Shown: positions 10,986-22,261, numbered from the stretch's first letter. The stretch: 64,000 nt of DNA from Limnephilus marmoratus (GCA_917880885.1 OU862908.1:50179819-50243818), one strand, 5' to 3'. Notes: generated by a model not told the origin, from the sequence alone. Numbers and translations: made by a program.

Positions 10986-11465
10986 CTTGGAAATGGAAAG
11001 CGCTAATAGGAATTAGAAATGAAACAATAAATAATAATAATTTTTAGAAACCAAAGTCCCGCCTTGATGTAAGAAGGCTCGGTTACCTGGGGAACCATGT
11101 TGGGAAAGCAGGAGTCATAACCAAATACCCAAAATAATTATAAACTAATTATTAAAATGACAGCGGATCCGCCAAGAAATAAGATGAGAGATGGGCCTAC
11201 GGCCATATTAACGGGATGTAATATTACGTAGAATGTCTGTCTACGTGAAAAATAATTATTATAATACGCTACTTCCTTTCTTTGCATAAAAAAATAATCT
11301 CCACAGAGACTACTTTTTTATGAAACGCCATTCCCGTAACTCTCTTTTGCCCCCCACCAAGGGCGTAACTATAGCACTCACACAAGGGGATTCCCCAAGG
11401 GGAAGAGGGATTTGAAACTTTTTTTAGAAAGATTTTGGTACATCTACGCATCTATCATTACATCA
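10986..11465. other. No gene seen
   Basis: Contains short GC-richer patches (11060-11120, 11340-11410) but no recognised repeat or gene. Confidence 0.3.
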
Positions 11466-11570
11466 TCAATTTGAGGGGTGAATACCGCCACCACTAGAAC
11501 CATTTATTGGATAATCAACACCTCTGCCAAGTTCACCTCTAGCGTTTTGCTACATTTGATGACACAGCCC
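11466..11570 (+). mobile_element. SINE-B 5' fragment
   Basis: AATTTGAGGGGTGAATACCG, then AACCATTTATTGGATAATCA and CACCTCTGCCA match the 5' end of SINE-B as seen at 18699 and 23469. It lacks the 3' half. Confidence 0.6.
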
Positions 11571-11598
11571 TGTTTATGTACAAGTATCGAACTAGTTA

Positions 11599-12640
11599 AT
11601 GACTATGTACGAGTATCTAGGAGTAACAGTAGATTGTAACATGAAGTGGGATGCACACATAGCCAAACTTTGTAAGCGTCTTCGATCTATTGTAGGTAGG
11701 CTTCATAAAATAAAATGTTATGTGCCTATAAAAACTATGAAATTGATTTATGTGTCTCTTGCAGAATCAATAGTGAGCTATGGGATAACTTCTTGGGGTC
11801 AATCATGTAAAACCAACATAAAACATGTACAAATGATTCAAAACGCCATGGTAAAATTGCTAGTAACAAAACCGTTTTTAACCAAAGACGAGATAATAAT
11901 AATAATAAATTTGGACAACTTATATAGCGCTGTTTTTGCGAAAAATCGCCTCAAGAGCGCTGTATTAATATTAGTATCGTATATAAATCAATCAATGTAT
12001 TACCTGTACGTGCTATTATTTAGCAAAAAATTGTATTGCAGCATATATCCGGCAGTCCATATAAAACAATGGTGGATCATGCACACAATACTCGTCTCAA
12101 ACAAAATAAAGGAATGAGAGTACCTGTGTTTCAAAACAAATATGGTCAAAGGACACTTGAACAAATATTATACCATTAATATTTAATAAATTGCCATACG
12201 AATTTAAAGAAAATTGCTCTATAACGAAATTCTCACTGATGTTAAAATCGTGGCTATTAGGGAGTAACCAAAAGTATTAAGATTATATTTTGCTTACTCT
12301 CACCATGTACGAATTTGCAATTATGTTATTAATGACTAGTGTATTATATACTCAACTGTCTAATAATACTGTCTAAAAAAATCTTAATCTACATTTTTTC
12401 AGCATAAAATACGGTCTCTGAATAATAATTATCAACATTGCACATCACATTATCGCAATGTTTAGTGTATATATATAAATATGTTTATGGTTAATGTGCT
12501 GTTATATGTTTATGTTCTATTTCATGTATTGTTTTAACTAATCTGTGGAACTAATCTCCAGCTGACAAGCTACTTGCAGTTTGCTTAGCGGGTATAAATT
12601 CCCATTGTATGTAACTTTTATACAATAATAAAAAAACAAG
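11599..12640 (+). pseudogene. LINE-Y reverse transcriptase C-terminus and 3' UTR
   Basis: The frame at 11599-12117 reads YEYLGVTVDCNMKWDAHI, then LCKRLRSIVGRLHKIKCYVP and LAESIVSYGITSWGQSCK. This is closely similar to the same region of the minus-strand element at 59.3-60.0 kb (VYLGVIIDC, CERLRSIVSRL, LAESIIRYGITAWG), so both belong to one family. The coding frame then shifts near 11900 and again near 12050-12120. The remainder decays into a non-coding 3' UTR that ends in AATAATAAAAAAAC near 12640. It starts after the catalytic YADD, so it is a dead 5'-truncated insertion. Confidence 0.85.
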
Positions 12641-12653
12641 GGTACCCTGGTTA

Positions 12654-12780
12654 ATGGGTGAGATTTGTTTAGGCCTTGACGAAGGGCTCCAAGTACACGT
12701 TGATTTTGGGGGGCCTTTCCGAAAACCTACAGAAAAACAACAAACAAGCGAAGGGAGTGTAAAATTAGTAAACATCACAA
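12654..12780 (+). pseudogene. Possible LTR-retroelement integrase core fragment
   Basis: The frame contains LQVHVDFGGPF, which resembles the xxHVDFAGPF box around the first catalytic aspartate of Gypsy/BEL-type integrases. No second aspartate or glutamate box follows and the surrounding frame has no further support. It may be chance. Confidence 0.2.
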
Positions 12781-13479
12781 TTTTTTTCTACAGTATCCCT
12801 CAAAAGGAGAACCCACGTAGTATGAATGAACGGAGTAGGACATACTATAACAAGAACAAGGAAAAGGCGCCGCAGTTGAATAAATTTCTGTTCCGGAAGG
12901 AAAATAAAAAAAAGGTTTCGATATTATTTTTTGAAAAGTGCATTTCCCGACAATATAAGTTTTTTTATGCAATTCTTTTAGTAGGAATTACTTAAAACGA
13001 AGACCTTTAAAATATATCGGCTTAATCGGTAGTAACCGAGTGAACAAATGCGTCAGATTTTACTAGCTATCATTGCAACATTTTTCACTTAAATCAAAAT
13101 GTTAAATATTTCATTCCGAGTCCTGTGTCTCAGACAGTGGCGGCCGCTGCACTGAAAATGTAGTGGTTCACTGATAGTTAATCCGTACCTATGAGATAAC
13201 GGTTACTAAGCAACATTAGGTAAAAATGATTCCACTAATCTTGTTTGGAGAGAAGGTCTATTCTAAGCTGTTTTCGAAGGGCGAAAACTTCTACATATCG
13301 CTTTATAATTAAAATTTTAATTTTTTTGCAGGTACAGATCTTTTTCCTGTACTAAGAAAATAAAAACACCACACTAATTTTTCGTAAAGAAATCTTAAAT
13401 TTCAACCCAAAAAACTCTTTTTTTTTACAACGTTTAATTTATTATATTTTATATATTTCATAAAATAAAATAAATATGA
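12781..13479. other. No gene seen
   Basis: A+T-rich with no motif-bearing open frame. Confidence 0.35.
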
Positions 13480-13740
13480 AAAGAGTGTAAGAAGAATACA
13501 CGACGCAAATGTGAATGGTAGAAGAAGTCGGGGACGCCCGAGGAAGACATGGCACGATCAAGTGAGTAAGATTCTTGAGTCGGGCCATGTCAAAAGTCGG
13601 AATAATAGAAGAGAATGTATGAGACGATGTATGAATGTGAGTGAGGCAAAGAGTGTGTGCCAAGACCGAGTTGTTTGGCTGTCCGTCCTCTCTGCCTACC
13701 CTTGAGGGGAAATGGCGTGATGGTTAGTTACTTAGTTTTA
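13480..13740 (+). pseudogene. LINE pol C-terminal end
   Basis: The frame ending at 13703-13705 reads KRVRRIHDANVNGRRSRG then GRPRKTWHDQVSKIL and, later, CQDRVVWLSVLSAYP. The RGRPRKxWxDQV...DRxxW pattern is the usual extreme C-terminus of one group of animal LINE pol proteins. Only the last ~75 codons remain. A more decayed homologue lies at 31560-31740, sharing the end around GCCTACCC(T/C)TGAG. Confidence 0.7.
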
Positions 13741-14357
13741 TATTTCTTTATAAACAGTATACAAACAGTATATATAAACAATGTATAAACAGCACATGGG
13801 CAAAATTGTCAAAGTTACCTATAAAAAATTGAATTCCTTAATGATCTGCGTTTTACAATTTAAATCACAAATCAATAAAAAAGCAAATATATGCAAAATT
13901 TAGGTATTTACTGTACCTTTTGATTAAAAACAAGAATTATTCAGTTCGGTTAAGTATTTTTGCCTCAAATCCAAATATAAGTTTGTATGATAAAGGCCGC
14001 TGGGTGGCACACCAATATAGCTTAATTTTTCATACATATAACTGGCGTTGCGCGCTGGCGATGTTTGGGATATTCGATACAAAAACATAATTCGTTCCGC
14101 TTGCAATCGGCCTGCACACCCGACAAGGCAACTTCGCGCGGAACTTTAAGAATTTGCCCTCCCTGATTCATATAATATTAGGCATTATATTGATAGGCGA
14201 TATTTTTAATGACATTCAAAGATTTTATATTTTTCGGTAAGATATTATAAAGTAATTTTAGGCGATATAATTTACCAGTGCTGCACACAAACACACCGTG
14301 CAGCCAGCCGCCCTTGGTCCCAGACCCTATGAAAATTTATGTATTATTTATGCACCA
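13741..14357. other. No gene seen
   Basis: A+T-rich, with a GC-richer patch near 14040-14150. No feature supported. Confidence 0.35.
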
Positions 14358-14448
14358 TTTTCACAGCATTCCCAAAAATGATATTTCATGCCCTAAGGAA
14401 TTTATTTCCCACCGGGACCTTCTGTGTGGAACATTGATAAAAGAGATA
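14358..14448 (+). mobile_element. LINE-X/SINE-B 3' tail fragment
   Basis: CACAGCATTCCCAAAAATGA, CCCTAAGGAATTTATTTCCC and TTCTGTGTGGAA match, in order, the shared 3' tail of LINE-X and SINE-B. Confidence 0.6.
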
Positions 14449-15096
14449 AGTGCATACATAATATTAACAGTAGGTTTACTACCTATACCAACTTTTAAGG
14501 AATGTAGTTTATGGTATGTGCTATTGTATTTTTTCCAATAGAATACTGAGCCCACGGGGGGAGGGGGAGGGGGGGGTGATGTTATTAAGAAAAGTCGTTG
14601 ATTAATTGTATTAATATCTTTTCTCCTTTTTCTCATTGGATCACACATTGTGTTTTTGTTTCTACATAAACGTTTTTAGGAAAGCAGAGATTTATTTAAG
14701 GGTTAACTCATCCAAAAAGATGATAACGTTTTTGATACAAGGTAATGTACTTACCGTAGGAGGATGATTTCACAACGTTTCGCCCAGTGGTAAGAATTAA
14801 TAAATTATAATAATATTACAATATTGACGATTATCATATTCATTATTAATAGGTGAGAAATCGAAAGTTGATTTAATCTTTTTGTATAAGCGTAATCACT
14901 ACTTGGTATTATTTGCACTTTTTTTGTATTCTTCGTAACATTAATTGAGCAAATATATTTATTTGAAATGTATTATGTAATTTCGGTTTGTTTGTACCTT
15001 GTTGAGCGAAAAATGTCGATATGTCAAAGGCTACAACCAATTTAATTTCCTACTGAAGAATGTTGATATTTCAAACTAAAATGGTTTGCTAAGTTT
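14449..15096. other. No gene; short G-run
   Basis: Contains a G-rich run of about 25 bp at 14553-14577. Otherwise A+T-rich with nothing recognised. Confidence 0.4.
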
Positions 15097-15345
15097 GGTG
15101 ACTAGACTTAGGTGACTAGAGGTGACCGGATTCTTGGGATGAGAATCAGCTGCGTACCGGATCGGAAGAGGATCTCTCAACACCCTTGCACCGCAACGTG
15201 ATGGATGATTCATGCGTCCGTCACTCCTAGACATAACAACGCCCAGATTTCTACCCACTCCTCTTACCCTTTTCCTTCCCAGAATCATCTCACCTTCATA
15301 TCCTAAAAAAAACCTCCTCACAGCATCCCCAAAGATGATATAGGT
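15097..15345 (+). mobile_element. SINE-B copy, 5' truncated and lacking the tail stem-loop
   Basis: TTTGGTGACTAGACTT, CTACCCACTCCTCTTACCCT, TTTTCCTTCCCAGAA and CACAGCATCCCCAAAGATGA follow SINE-B order. It stops before the terminal GGCCCTGAGG stem-loop. Confidence 0.65.
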
Positions 15346-15944
15346 GTATAAATCTGACACCGTCCTGGATTACCAGCCAAAACAGATCAAACATCAAATG
15401 TATTTTCAAAACCAACTTATAAGTGTGAATTTTTTCGATGGTGCGATGATGATTGTCTGTTACTTTAAATGTAATATTGTTTGTATTTTTATTATATGTG
15501 TTATTATTTTTATTATAATTATAAAACCGTTTTCGTGCGTGGAGTTTGTCAAAAATATACTTTAATTAATACAACGCCAAAAGATGGCGCCACTTACGTT
15601 AACAGCTAGCGAGAGGAACGTCGGCTGGCAGGCGTAAATGCTATTGGATTCGTACTTTCATGAATCTCTCCAGCATAAATATACTAACCCCTAGATCGAT
15701 CACTTCGGGCTTTTTCCTCCTAGCGGTTTTCGTCACCAACTTAACCAGACCCCCCCCCCCTCGCCCTTCACGCACCTGCCTGCGCCTATGACAGCACTAA
15801 TAGACTAAAGATAGAGGAAACTTATTTGTCTACCATAGACAATATAATCGCTCTCGACCTACTTCATTAGCCCAATAAATTATTTAAGAACAAAATTATT
15901 GGAATCAGAAAATGTTTCATTAGACAAATGAAACACTCTGAGAA
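15346..15944. other. No gene seen
   Basis: Includes GATGGCGCC at 15584 and a C-run near 15750. These may belong to flanking regulatory DNA but nothing can be shown. Confidence 0.3.
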
Positions 15945-16610
15945 CATCTTTAAATATGTTTATTTTCAGTAAAGACAATTGATAATAAAACATAACACAA
16001 AAACTAAGGTATCCTAACCGACCTAACCTCAAATTAATTTACGGACGAATGCTGAATGTTGATGTCCTGGTCCTGGTACGGGTTCTGATCCTGGTCATCT
16101 TGTAGATACTCCACTGACCAGCTCTCTTCACCTTCACCGTCAGACTCCCATTTGACATCGGAAATGTCTCCTTCCAGTTCAATAGTTATTTCTTCATGTG
16201 ACAAACCTCTAACAGCCATCTATAAAAATGATAACAATAAGTTATATATAGTCTACCGGAAAACATTAAAATAAATTAATACATCTTGAAAGAATCAAAT
16301 TAAAATACGTTAAACAATACAAAAGGCCAAAACAAGAAGATCTCCATTAAAAACATCCACCAATGCGCCACCACAGGATCATGAACGTTTTTAGCGAAAA
16401 CAAAATGAAAAAGCAATGTTTTTGAATGGAAATCATATTTATCGATCAGATTAAACATCTGTATACAGTATAATAATTATTTTCAACAGAAAAATGCTAT
16501 ATCTTACCTTTTAATGTTATGCAGAAAACCAAGATAAGTCAAACCGTTCTGTCAAAGACGCCATTTCGAAATATTTTGTGTTGCCAGTACGCGATTTGTT
16601 ATATACCTTA
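15945..16610 (-). CDS. Compact candidate two-exon gene, 61-residue acidic protein
   Basis: Minus strand. The coding exon runs 16219 to 16034: a 61-codon frame starting MAVRGLSHEEITIELEGD, followed by an acidic stretch (SDVKWESDGEGEESW) and a D/Q-rich tail ending at TAA. Directly upstream of the ATG is TTTTTATAG, a good splice acceptor. Upstream at 16507 is AAAAG|GTAAGATAT, a strong donor, giving a 288-bp intron and a 5' exon from about 16600 to 16508. That exon holds AAATGGCGTC and a 15-codon upstream frame. An AATAAA lies 70 bp past the stop (15964-15959). The opening GLSHEEI...LEGDISD resembles the acidic N-terminus of piggyBac-derived transposase proteins, but no transposase domain follows. 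So this may be a truncated or domesticated N-terminal exon, or an unrelated small gene. Expression is unproven. Confidence 0.4.
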
Positions 16611-16704
16611 TAAAACATATCTTTCTCAAGCGATACGCAAAATACGGGGCTGTTTGTTTCATAAAATCAAGAGATTTTAATTTTCATCCAACAAATGACC
16701 TGAC

Positions 16705-17115
16705 GACGTCCGTAGTCCAGTGGGTAAGACTCTTGACTCACAATCCGGAGATCGCGGGTTTGAACCCGGCATGCGCAAATAAATTTTATTTGATTAATTT
16801 GTGTTATTTCACAATTAATTCATTTAAAATAATATATAGTATATTTGCGGCATGTTCCAGAGTGGAAGATACTATCAGTATCACCCTGGTGTAAGACCAC
16901 CATTCAGAATTGAAATGTTGCTTGAAAATGGCTTTAGCCGTGTTTGGTGACCAGATCTGAATAGCCAGGTACTTCCCAACCCTCCTCTTCCCCACCTCCT
17001 TCCCCTCCGCACTACCTTCAGCCACACAACATACCTAATTTGGGGAATGCCATAGTCTCACTGGCTTCAGACGGAGCAGTTGAGATTCTTGTGCGGTATT
17101 CACTGTAAAAAAAAA
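16705..17115 (+). mobile_element. SINE-A, near full length
   Basis: The head is tRNA-like: GTCCGTAGTCCAGTGGGTAA (A box) and CGGGTTTGAACCCGGC (B box with a T-arm-like stem). Then come AAATAAATTTTATTTGATTA, a body including CAGTATCACCCTGGTGTAAG, and a tail CTCACTGGCTTCAGACGGAG...TTGTGCGGTATTC followed by A11. The tRNA-like part folds with an anticodon-like CAC. Other copies have AGC in the same place, suggesting a tRNA-Ala-like origin. It codes for nothing; pol III transcription and LINE-dependent copying are inferred from family knowledge. Confidence 0.85.
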
Positions 17116-18385
17116 AATCATTTTCTTCAAGATCTTGTGATATATTTAGAAAATCAAAACCAAAACACATTGAAGCTGTATGCATCAGCTGTTCTCGGAA
17201 ATTAAAAAAAAAAAATTCTACAACTTCAATAGTCCACCAATTTTTCCATTTGTGAAGGCACAAGTCGTTGCAGCATGTTTTTGTACAATAAAAATAAATC
17301 CTCAAATAAGAAGTGTGCGAGTGCTCCGTGTATACGATGTAATAAAAATTTAAAAAAATATATGGAATCACAAAACCCCCAAAAATACCACAAAAAATAC
17401 TCCAAAACACCTTTTAAACCAGTAAAAAAAATCCCATCCCACTTATTTTACCCCTAAGTTGGCAACCCTGAGCGAGAGATGACGAAAATCAAAATTACAA
17501 ACCTATCTTTACAGCTCCATCTATGGCTACATTTATCTATGAGTCTATGAGTGGCAGCACTCATAGATAGTCACGGACCACGGTTGAAAAATTTGAACGA
17601 AGTTATACGCCCCTGCTCTCCAGGTATGGAGAGATGGATGGTATGATTATTATTTTAACTGGTGGTTGTGAATAATAATTCAACGTTTTGATTTCTACCA
17701 CGCTACTGTACATTATATATGACGTCATTACCTGTCGCGGTTACTTTGGGCCGGTGACTAGCTGTCACTAGATCCGAGGGACCGGCTATTTTTGGAACCA
17801 GTTCCTATCGGATTTATAAACTGGGCGAAGCCGAACTGAAAGCCGCCCGCAGGGCCTAGTAGGAAAAACCTGATTAATGAATAATTATAAACGTAATTAT
17901 ATGCATGATCGAAATTATTATTATTGATCCAAGCGTTGCAAAAAATTCATCCGCCCAAATCCCGTGGAAACTTTCAAAGTACTCCCCGCTGTAATTTTTG
18001 AAATTTTATGAAGTTGGAAATGAGGGAAAATTCATCGAACTTCTACATCTTCATTATACCTACAAGACGTAATAATAATATCGGGGGTTTGTTCGAGGCT
18101 CATATTTTAATTAACCCCGACTAATTCATGTACGTATAAAATGAAATATCTTTTTTTTTGCCGACAGATACCCACGGTTGTAAGGTATTTATAATTTAAG
18201 AATTATAAAACTAGTACCCTATTTACTGTTAAAATATTTTTGTTAAAACGGTTGGAAAAATTTACGAAACTTTTTTCAACTGTAAATTTACTGATAAGCA
18301 CCAGATTTTTCTGATGTATGAATTAATAACTTCCTGGGTTAGTTATTATTAATTTTTTACTAACAAATGAGATTTTAGTAAAACA
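17116..18385. other. No gene seen
   Basis: Contains a C/G-richer patch at 17720-17870. No repeat from elsewhere in the window and no motif-bearing frame was found. Confidence 0.35.
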
Positions 18386-18389
18386 TTAA

Positions 18390-18500
18390 GGCTCCGCTAC
18401 CCGAATTTCTACCGATTTCTTACATATCTCCCTTAAATATTTGAAGATTTAAGCTCTTAAAAATATATGTTGTTCTTTAAGATAGTATCCAGGTAACCCC
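18390..18500 (+). mobile_element. TTAA MITE, 5' fragment
   Basis: TTAA at 18386-18389, then GGCTCCGCTACCCGAATTTC and TACCGATTTCTTACATATCT as in the full copies at 25.8 and 26.5 kb. It is lost after about 18500. Confidence 0.65.
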
Positions 18501-18507
18501 CGGACTC

Positions 18508-18625
18508 TATTTTTCTTAAGGTCTCCTGTGTGGAGCTAATTTAAAAAGAAACAACATTCCCTAATACTATAGTCCAACAGGTTTCGGGCAACTGGGACTC
18601 TTGTGCGGGATTCTAAAATAATATA
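18508..18625 (+). mobile_element. LINE-X tail followed by SINE-A tail
   Basis: GGTCTCCTGTGTGGAGCTAA plus an A-run at 18519-18548 is the LINE-X/SINE-B terminus. CTATAGTCCAACAGG...CAACTGGGACTCTTGTGCGG at 18568-18609 is the SINE-A terminus. Confidence 0.6.
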
Positions 18626-18698
18626 ATTTATTAGAAATGCATAATTTTTTTTACTTCTACATGCCAATAAATTTGCAAATTATCAAAGATCCTTTCAA

Positions 18699-19031
18699 TT
18701 TGGGAGTATGGGTACCGCCACCACGGGAACCATTTACTAGATAACCAACGCCATCGATCACCCCAAGAGGTTCGCTACGTTTGATGATCTAGCAGGGGTT
18801 CCCGGATTCATGAGTTGAGATTGGTCTAGGTCTTGTCGGCGAATGCGTTTGCTCGTTTGGCCGGATCGGGAGAGACTGGCTGAAGGAGACCTAATCCGGA
18901 CTTCTCTGGTAGGACTTTCTTGACCCATTAACTCCCAGATTCCTACCCGCCCTTCATATTTTTCCTTCTCGGAACTTCCTCTCCCTAAAAAAACCCTCCA
19001 CACAGCTGAAATAGGCCCTCAGGGATTTTTT
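18699..19031 (+). mobile_element. SINE-B, nearly complete
   Basis: Begins TTTGGGAGTATGGGTACCGC, the fixed 5' end seen in other copies, and runs through GGTTCGCTACGTTTGATGAT and CCCGGATTCATGAG to CTCCACACAGC and GGCCCTCAGGG. The terminal stem-loop is shortened. It is non-coding. Confidence 0.75.
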
Positions 19032-19447
19032 TGGCGTCTGTCTTCGACCAAGTATACCCTACGTCAATGTCCTCTGTGTATTATTTGTGTGAGATAAAAT
19101 CATTTTTTTATTACACAAGTATTTTTGAAATCAGAACCTCGGTGGACGGATATAATATCTCAATTTGTTGCTTGAACCGTAGATAAATCATTCCTAAAGC
19201 ATTGTAGTTAACTATATCCGTGGAAATACCGCTCGCTTCGGTCGCGGAACCAGAGTTTGATTGTTAGGAGCTGGGAGACGACGCAACGCGACGGTGGTAA
19301 TCCGGCATCCGATTGTGGCTCGGGTCACCTAATTGTGTGGGAAAGGTTGGACCTTTTACATGGGTGATTATTTACCTTAACCCTTTACATGACGCTTCTG
19401 TTTTTGAGATTCGTCCACCGATCTAATATAAAATCAACTTCCGCTGA
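19032..19447. other. No gene seen
   Basis: Mixed composition with a GC-rich patch at 19230-19330. Nothing recognised. Confidence 0.3.
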
Positions 19448-19708
19448 TCATACCAATATCATAAACGCGAAAGTTTGTATGGGTGTATGTGTGTTTGTTA
19501 CTCTATACGCAAAAACTACAGAATGGATTTTAATGAAACTTTACAATAATATAGCTCATACATCAGAATAATATATAGGCTATAATTTATAAAGCTAACT
19601 ATGACGGGGACGCGGGAGGGGAACGGGGACACACGGGAAAGGTGATTCAGGGAGAAACAATGTATTTCTTTGAATATGGCATTGCAAAGCATGCCGGGAA
19701 CCAGCTAG
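19448..19708 (+). mobile_element. Small non-autonomous Helitron
   Basis: Starts TCATACCAATATCATAAACG after a host A and ends GGCATTGCAAAGCATGCC-GGGAACCAGCTAG before a host T. A GGCAT/ATGCC stem precedes the CTAG end. Same family and length as 3003-3264. Confidence 0.85.
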
Positions 19709-19721
19709 TGTAAAATTTTCT

Positions 19722-20850
19722 TCCCATAGTTATTAGAATAAAAAGAAACCAAAACACATTCATCGCATTCATAGACCTGGAGAAGGCATTCGACAAAGTA
19801 GAATGGAAAAGACTCTTCGAGATTCTGAAGAGAATTGAAATCAAATATAGAGATAGACGAATAATCCAGGCGCTATACAAGAATGAGGCCGCTATAATTA
19901 GATGTGACAATGATACAAAAGAAGCCAGTATAAGACAAGGGGTGAGACAGGGATGCTCTCTGTCACCTGTTCTTTTTAACGCTTATATACAAAGTGCGAT
20001 TGACGACTTGAGAGAGAGAATGAGTCACAGAAAAGGTGTAAAGATACACGGGCAAAAGGTGGATATGATAAGGTTTGCTGACGATATTGCTATGGTTGCT
20101 GAAAGCGAAGAAGAACTCCAAGAGGCCTTAACAATCATGCAAAGCATTCTTCAAAACAATTACAACATGAAGATAAATAAAGACAAAACAAAGCTGCTGA
20201 CTGTAGGCCGAACGCAACATCAGATGAGAGTAGAGATGTCAGGAGTTCGACTAAAGAACACCAAGGAGTTTGTCTACCTCGGGAGTAAAATAACATGGGA
20301 CGGTCGGTCTAAGAGCGAGGTCAACAGCCGTATACACCAAGCTAGGCTTGCATTCAATAAAAGGTCGAAAATAATAGAATCAAATAATATAGACCTGAAA
20401 CTGAGAATACTCCTCATCAAGACCTATGTATGGAGTATCTTGATGTACGGCTGTGAAACATGGTGCCTATCCGAAAGAGATAAACGGAGACTAGAGGCTT
20501 TTGAGATGTGGTCCTATAGAAGACTATTAGGAATTTCCTGGAGAGACCACATAACAAATGAAGAGATTCTCCAAAGAATCGAAGGAGGAAAGCATCTGCT
20601 CAGGACCTTGTCCAAAAGGCGCGCAAGATGGATCGGCCATGTAATAAGACAAGAAGGCCTCTTGCATGCCATAATGAAGGGTATGACCGAGGGGACAAAC
20701 GCTAGGGGACGCCCACGCCGAGAGTACCTGGAGGACCTGCTGGTGGACGTGCGCTGCTCATCATATGCAGACTTCAAAAGAGCCGCACAAGACAGGGAAG
20801 AGTGGAAGAAACGAATAGATGACATTGCTGCAAACCAATCTCAGGATTGA
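19722..20850 (+). pseudogene. LINE reverse transcriptase, catalytic and C-terminal domains
   Basis: A frame open from about 19722 to the stop at 20848-20850, roughly 375 codons. Motifs in order are FIAFIDLEKAFDKVEW (motif A with the first aspartate), SIRQGVRQGCSLSPVLFN (motif B), MIRFADDIAMVAES (motif C, FADD), TKEFVYLGSKITWDGR, then the thumb with MYGCETWCLSERD and RRLLGISWRDHITN. The C-terminus has GHVIRQEGLLH and ARGRPRREYLEDLL. This is the endonuclease-reverse-transcriptase type common in arthropods. The endonuclease and fingers are missing, so the copy is 5' truncated, but the retained frame is uninterrupted and all RT catalytic aspartates visible are intact. That implies a fairly recent insertion. 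A short GAGAGAGAGAG run follows the stop. It abuts a Helitron on its left. Confidence 0.9.
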
Positions 20851-20908
20851 AATCAGAGAGAGAGAGTTATTTGAATCTGCATCTTTATTGGCGTCTGTCT
20901 TTATTCAA

Positions 20909-21205
20909 TTTGGGAGCCGGGTATTGGTAGCGCTTCCCCGAAAACCATTTATTGGTTAACCAACACCCCTGCCATAGGCCACCTCAAATGGTTCGCTATG
21001 TTTGGTGACTTAGCAGGGGTGCCCGGGTTGATGAGGTAAGGTTTGTCTAGGGCTTGGCGGCGGATGCGTTTGCCCACCGTCCGTCTACTAACCTAACATT
21101 ACTAACTTCCTCACCTTCCTTTCCCTAAAAAGGCTCTCCACACAGCATCCCCAAAGATGACATCGGCCCCGAGGGCAATTTGTTTCCTCAGGGCCTCCTG
21201 TGTTA
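20909..21205 (+). mobile_element. SINE-B copy
   Basis: Starts TTTGGGAGCCGGGTATTGGT and follows the family through GGTTCGCTATGTTTGGTGAC, CACAGCATCCCCAAAGATGA and GGCCTCCTGTGTTAA. About 70 bp of the mid-section is missing. Confidence 0.75.
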
Positions 21206-21289
21206 AATGACTAGCGATATTTAGTAACTGGATAAAAATTCGCCTTACCCACTGTTACGATACACAAATACGCCCCTGCAAATTACTCG

Positions 21290-21590
21290 GCCCCTCCTCC
21301 CAAGTTGTAGCGCACGCCACTGCGCAAACTACAGTTTCACTCCCTCTCCGCTAGCTTGTCGGCGCGCTATCGGCGGCGGAACCCAAGACCGTCGGTAGCG
21401 AGCCACCAACCGCCACTTCCCTGCAGCCCCCGGTTTAGTGCGCACGCCTAATGTGTGGACCGTTCCGCGCTCATTCCAGAAAGTTTTACGCGGAAGCATG
21501 GAACGTGTTTTTGCTAAGTGATACACTGCGACACCAAGAATGGCCGAATTCTTTCCCGATACGGAAGATACAAGAGTCCAAACGCTCACT
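21290..21590 (+). CDS. Candidate promoter and first coding exon of a host gene
   Basis: A ~300-bp island that is unusually rich in G+C and CpG for this window leads into ATG at 21540 in the context CAAGAATGG. The frame MAEFFPDTEDTRVQTLT (17 codons) ends exactly at a strong splice donor, ACT|GTGAGTACCC (21590/21591), in phase 0. A short upstream frame starts at 21498. Because an A+T-rich insect background rarely makes such islands, this could be a transcription start region. Two candidate phase-0 exons lie 32-35 kb downstream. I do not recognise the protein. The alternative is a fragment of a GC-rich repeat not otherwise present here. Confidence 0.35.
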
Positions 21591-22130
21591 GTGAGTACCC
21601 AAGCTGTTATATTCCCCCATATTTGCGTGTGTTCACAGTAAATTCACCGCGGAGATAAATAGCCCTTCCAGAGAGATTATAGGGACAGATTCCTCCATTT
21701 TAGATATAACTGTTGTTGCTACCCTGAATTACTCTGTATGAATTATTGTGATATTGTGTTTACGCAGGTGTTTTACCCAATATAACTGTTGTTTACCCTG
21801 ATTACTGGTTTCACTGCCTTCCCCCAGCCCGTAGAAGTTTGAGCTTTATTTCAGGGAAGCCACACACACGCCTCACAGATCCTACCACCCTGGTGGTGAG
21901 GGCCTCTCCCGCTCTGCTGACTAAAACCTGAGCTAGTCTATCGGCAGAATGTAGGGACCCCCATGTAGGTCCGCTAACACCACTTCTAAACCCCCGTACG
22001 AAGCAATTATTTTGCTATATAAATTAAAAATATTTACGCCGCTTGCGTAAATTAAGAACGTTTTAAATAGATAAGTTCTTGATTTGAGATTTTCATGTAC
22101 AAATAAATGAATTATCGTGATTTACTTTTG
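21591..22130. other. Candidate intron sequence, no gene seen
   Basis: Mixed composition without motif-bearing frames. GC-rich patch at 21830-21990. Confidence 0.3.
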
Positions 22131-22261
22131 GGGTATTATGCGGTGTTGCCTCTCCTCCTTTTTTAGAAAACGTTACATATCTGCCCTGGTAATGACAATG
22201 CGAATGCTGTCCAAAACGTTGGCTAAAGAAGGAGGTATTGCAACATGGCATTAAACCCCAA
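22131..22261. repeat. 131-bp inverted-repeat element, Penelope-terminal-like
   Basis: Ends GGGGTATTATGCGGTGTTGC and, inverted, GGGGTTTAATGCCATGTTGC. The arms continue CTCCTCCTTTTTTAG / ATACCTCCTTCTTTAG. The loop holds CCTGGTAATGACAATGCG and CCAAAACGTTGG, which resembles a decayed hammerhead-ribozyme core (CTGATGA...CGAAAC) as found in terminal repeats of Penelope-like elements. Confidence 0.45.
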
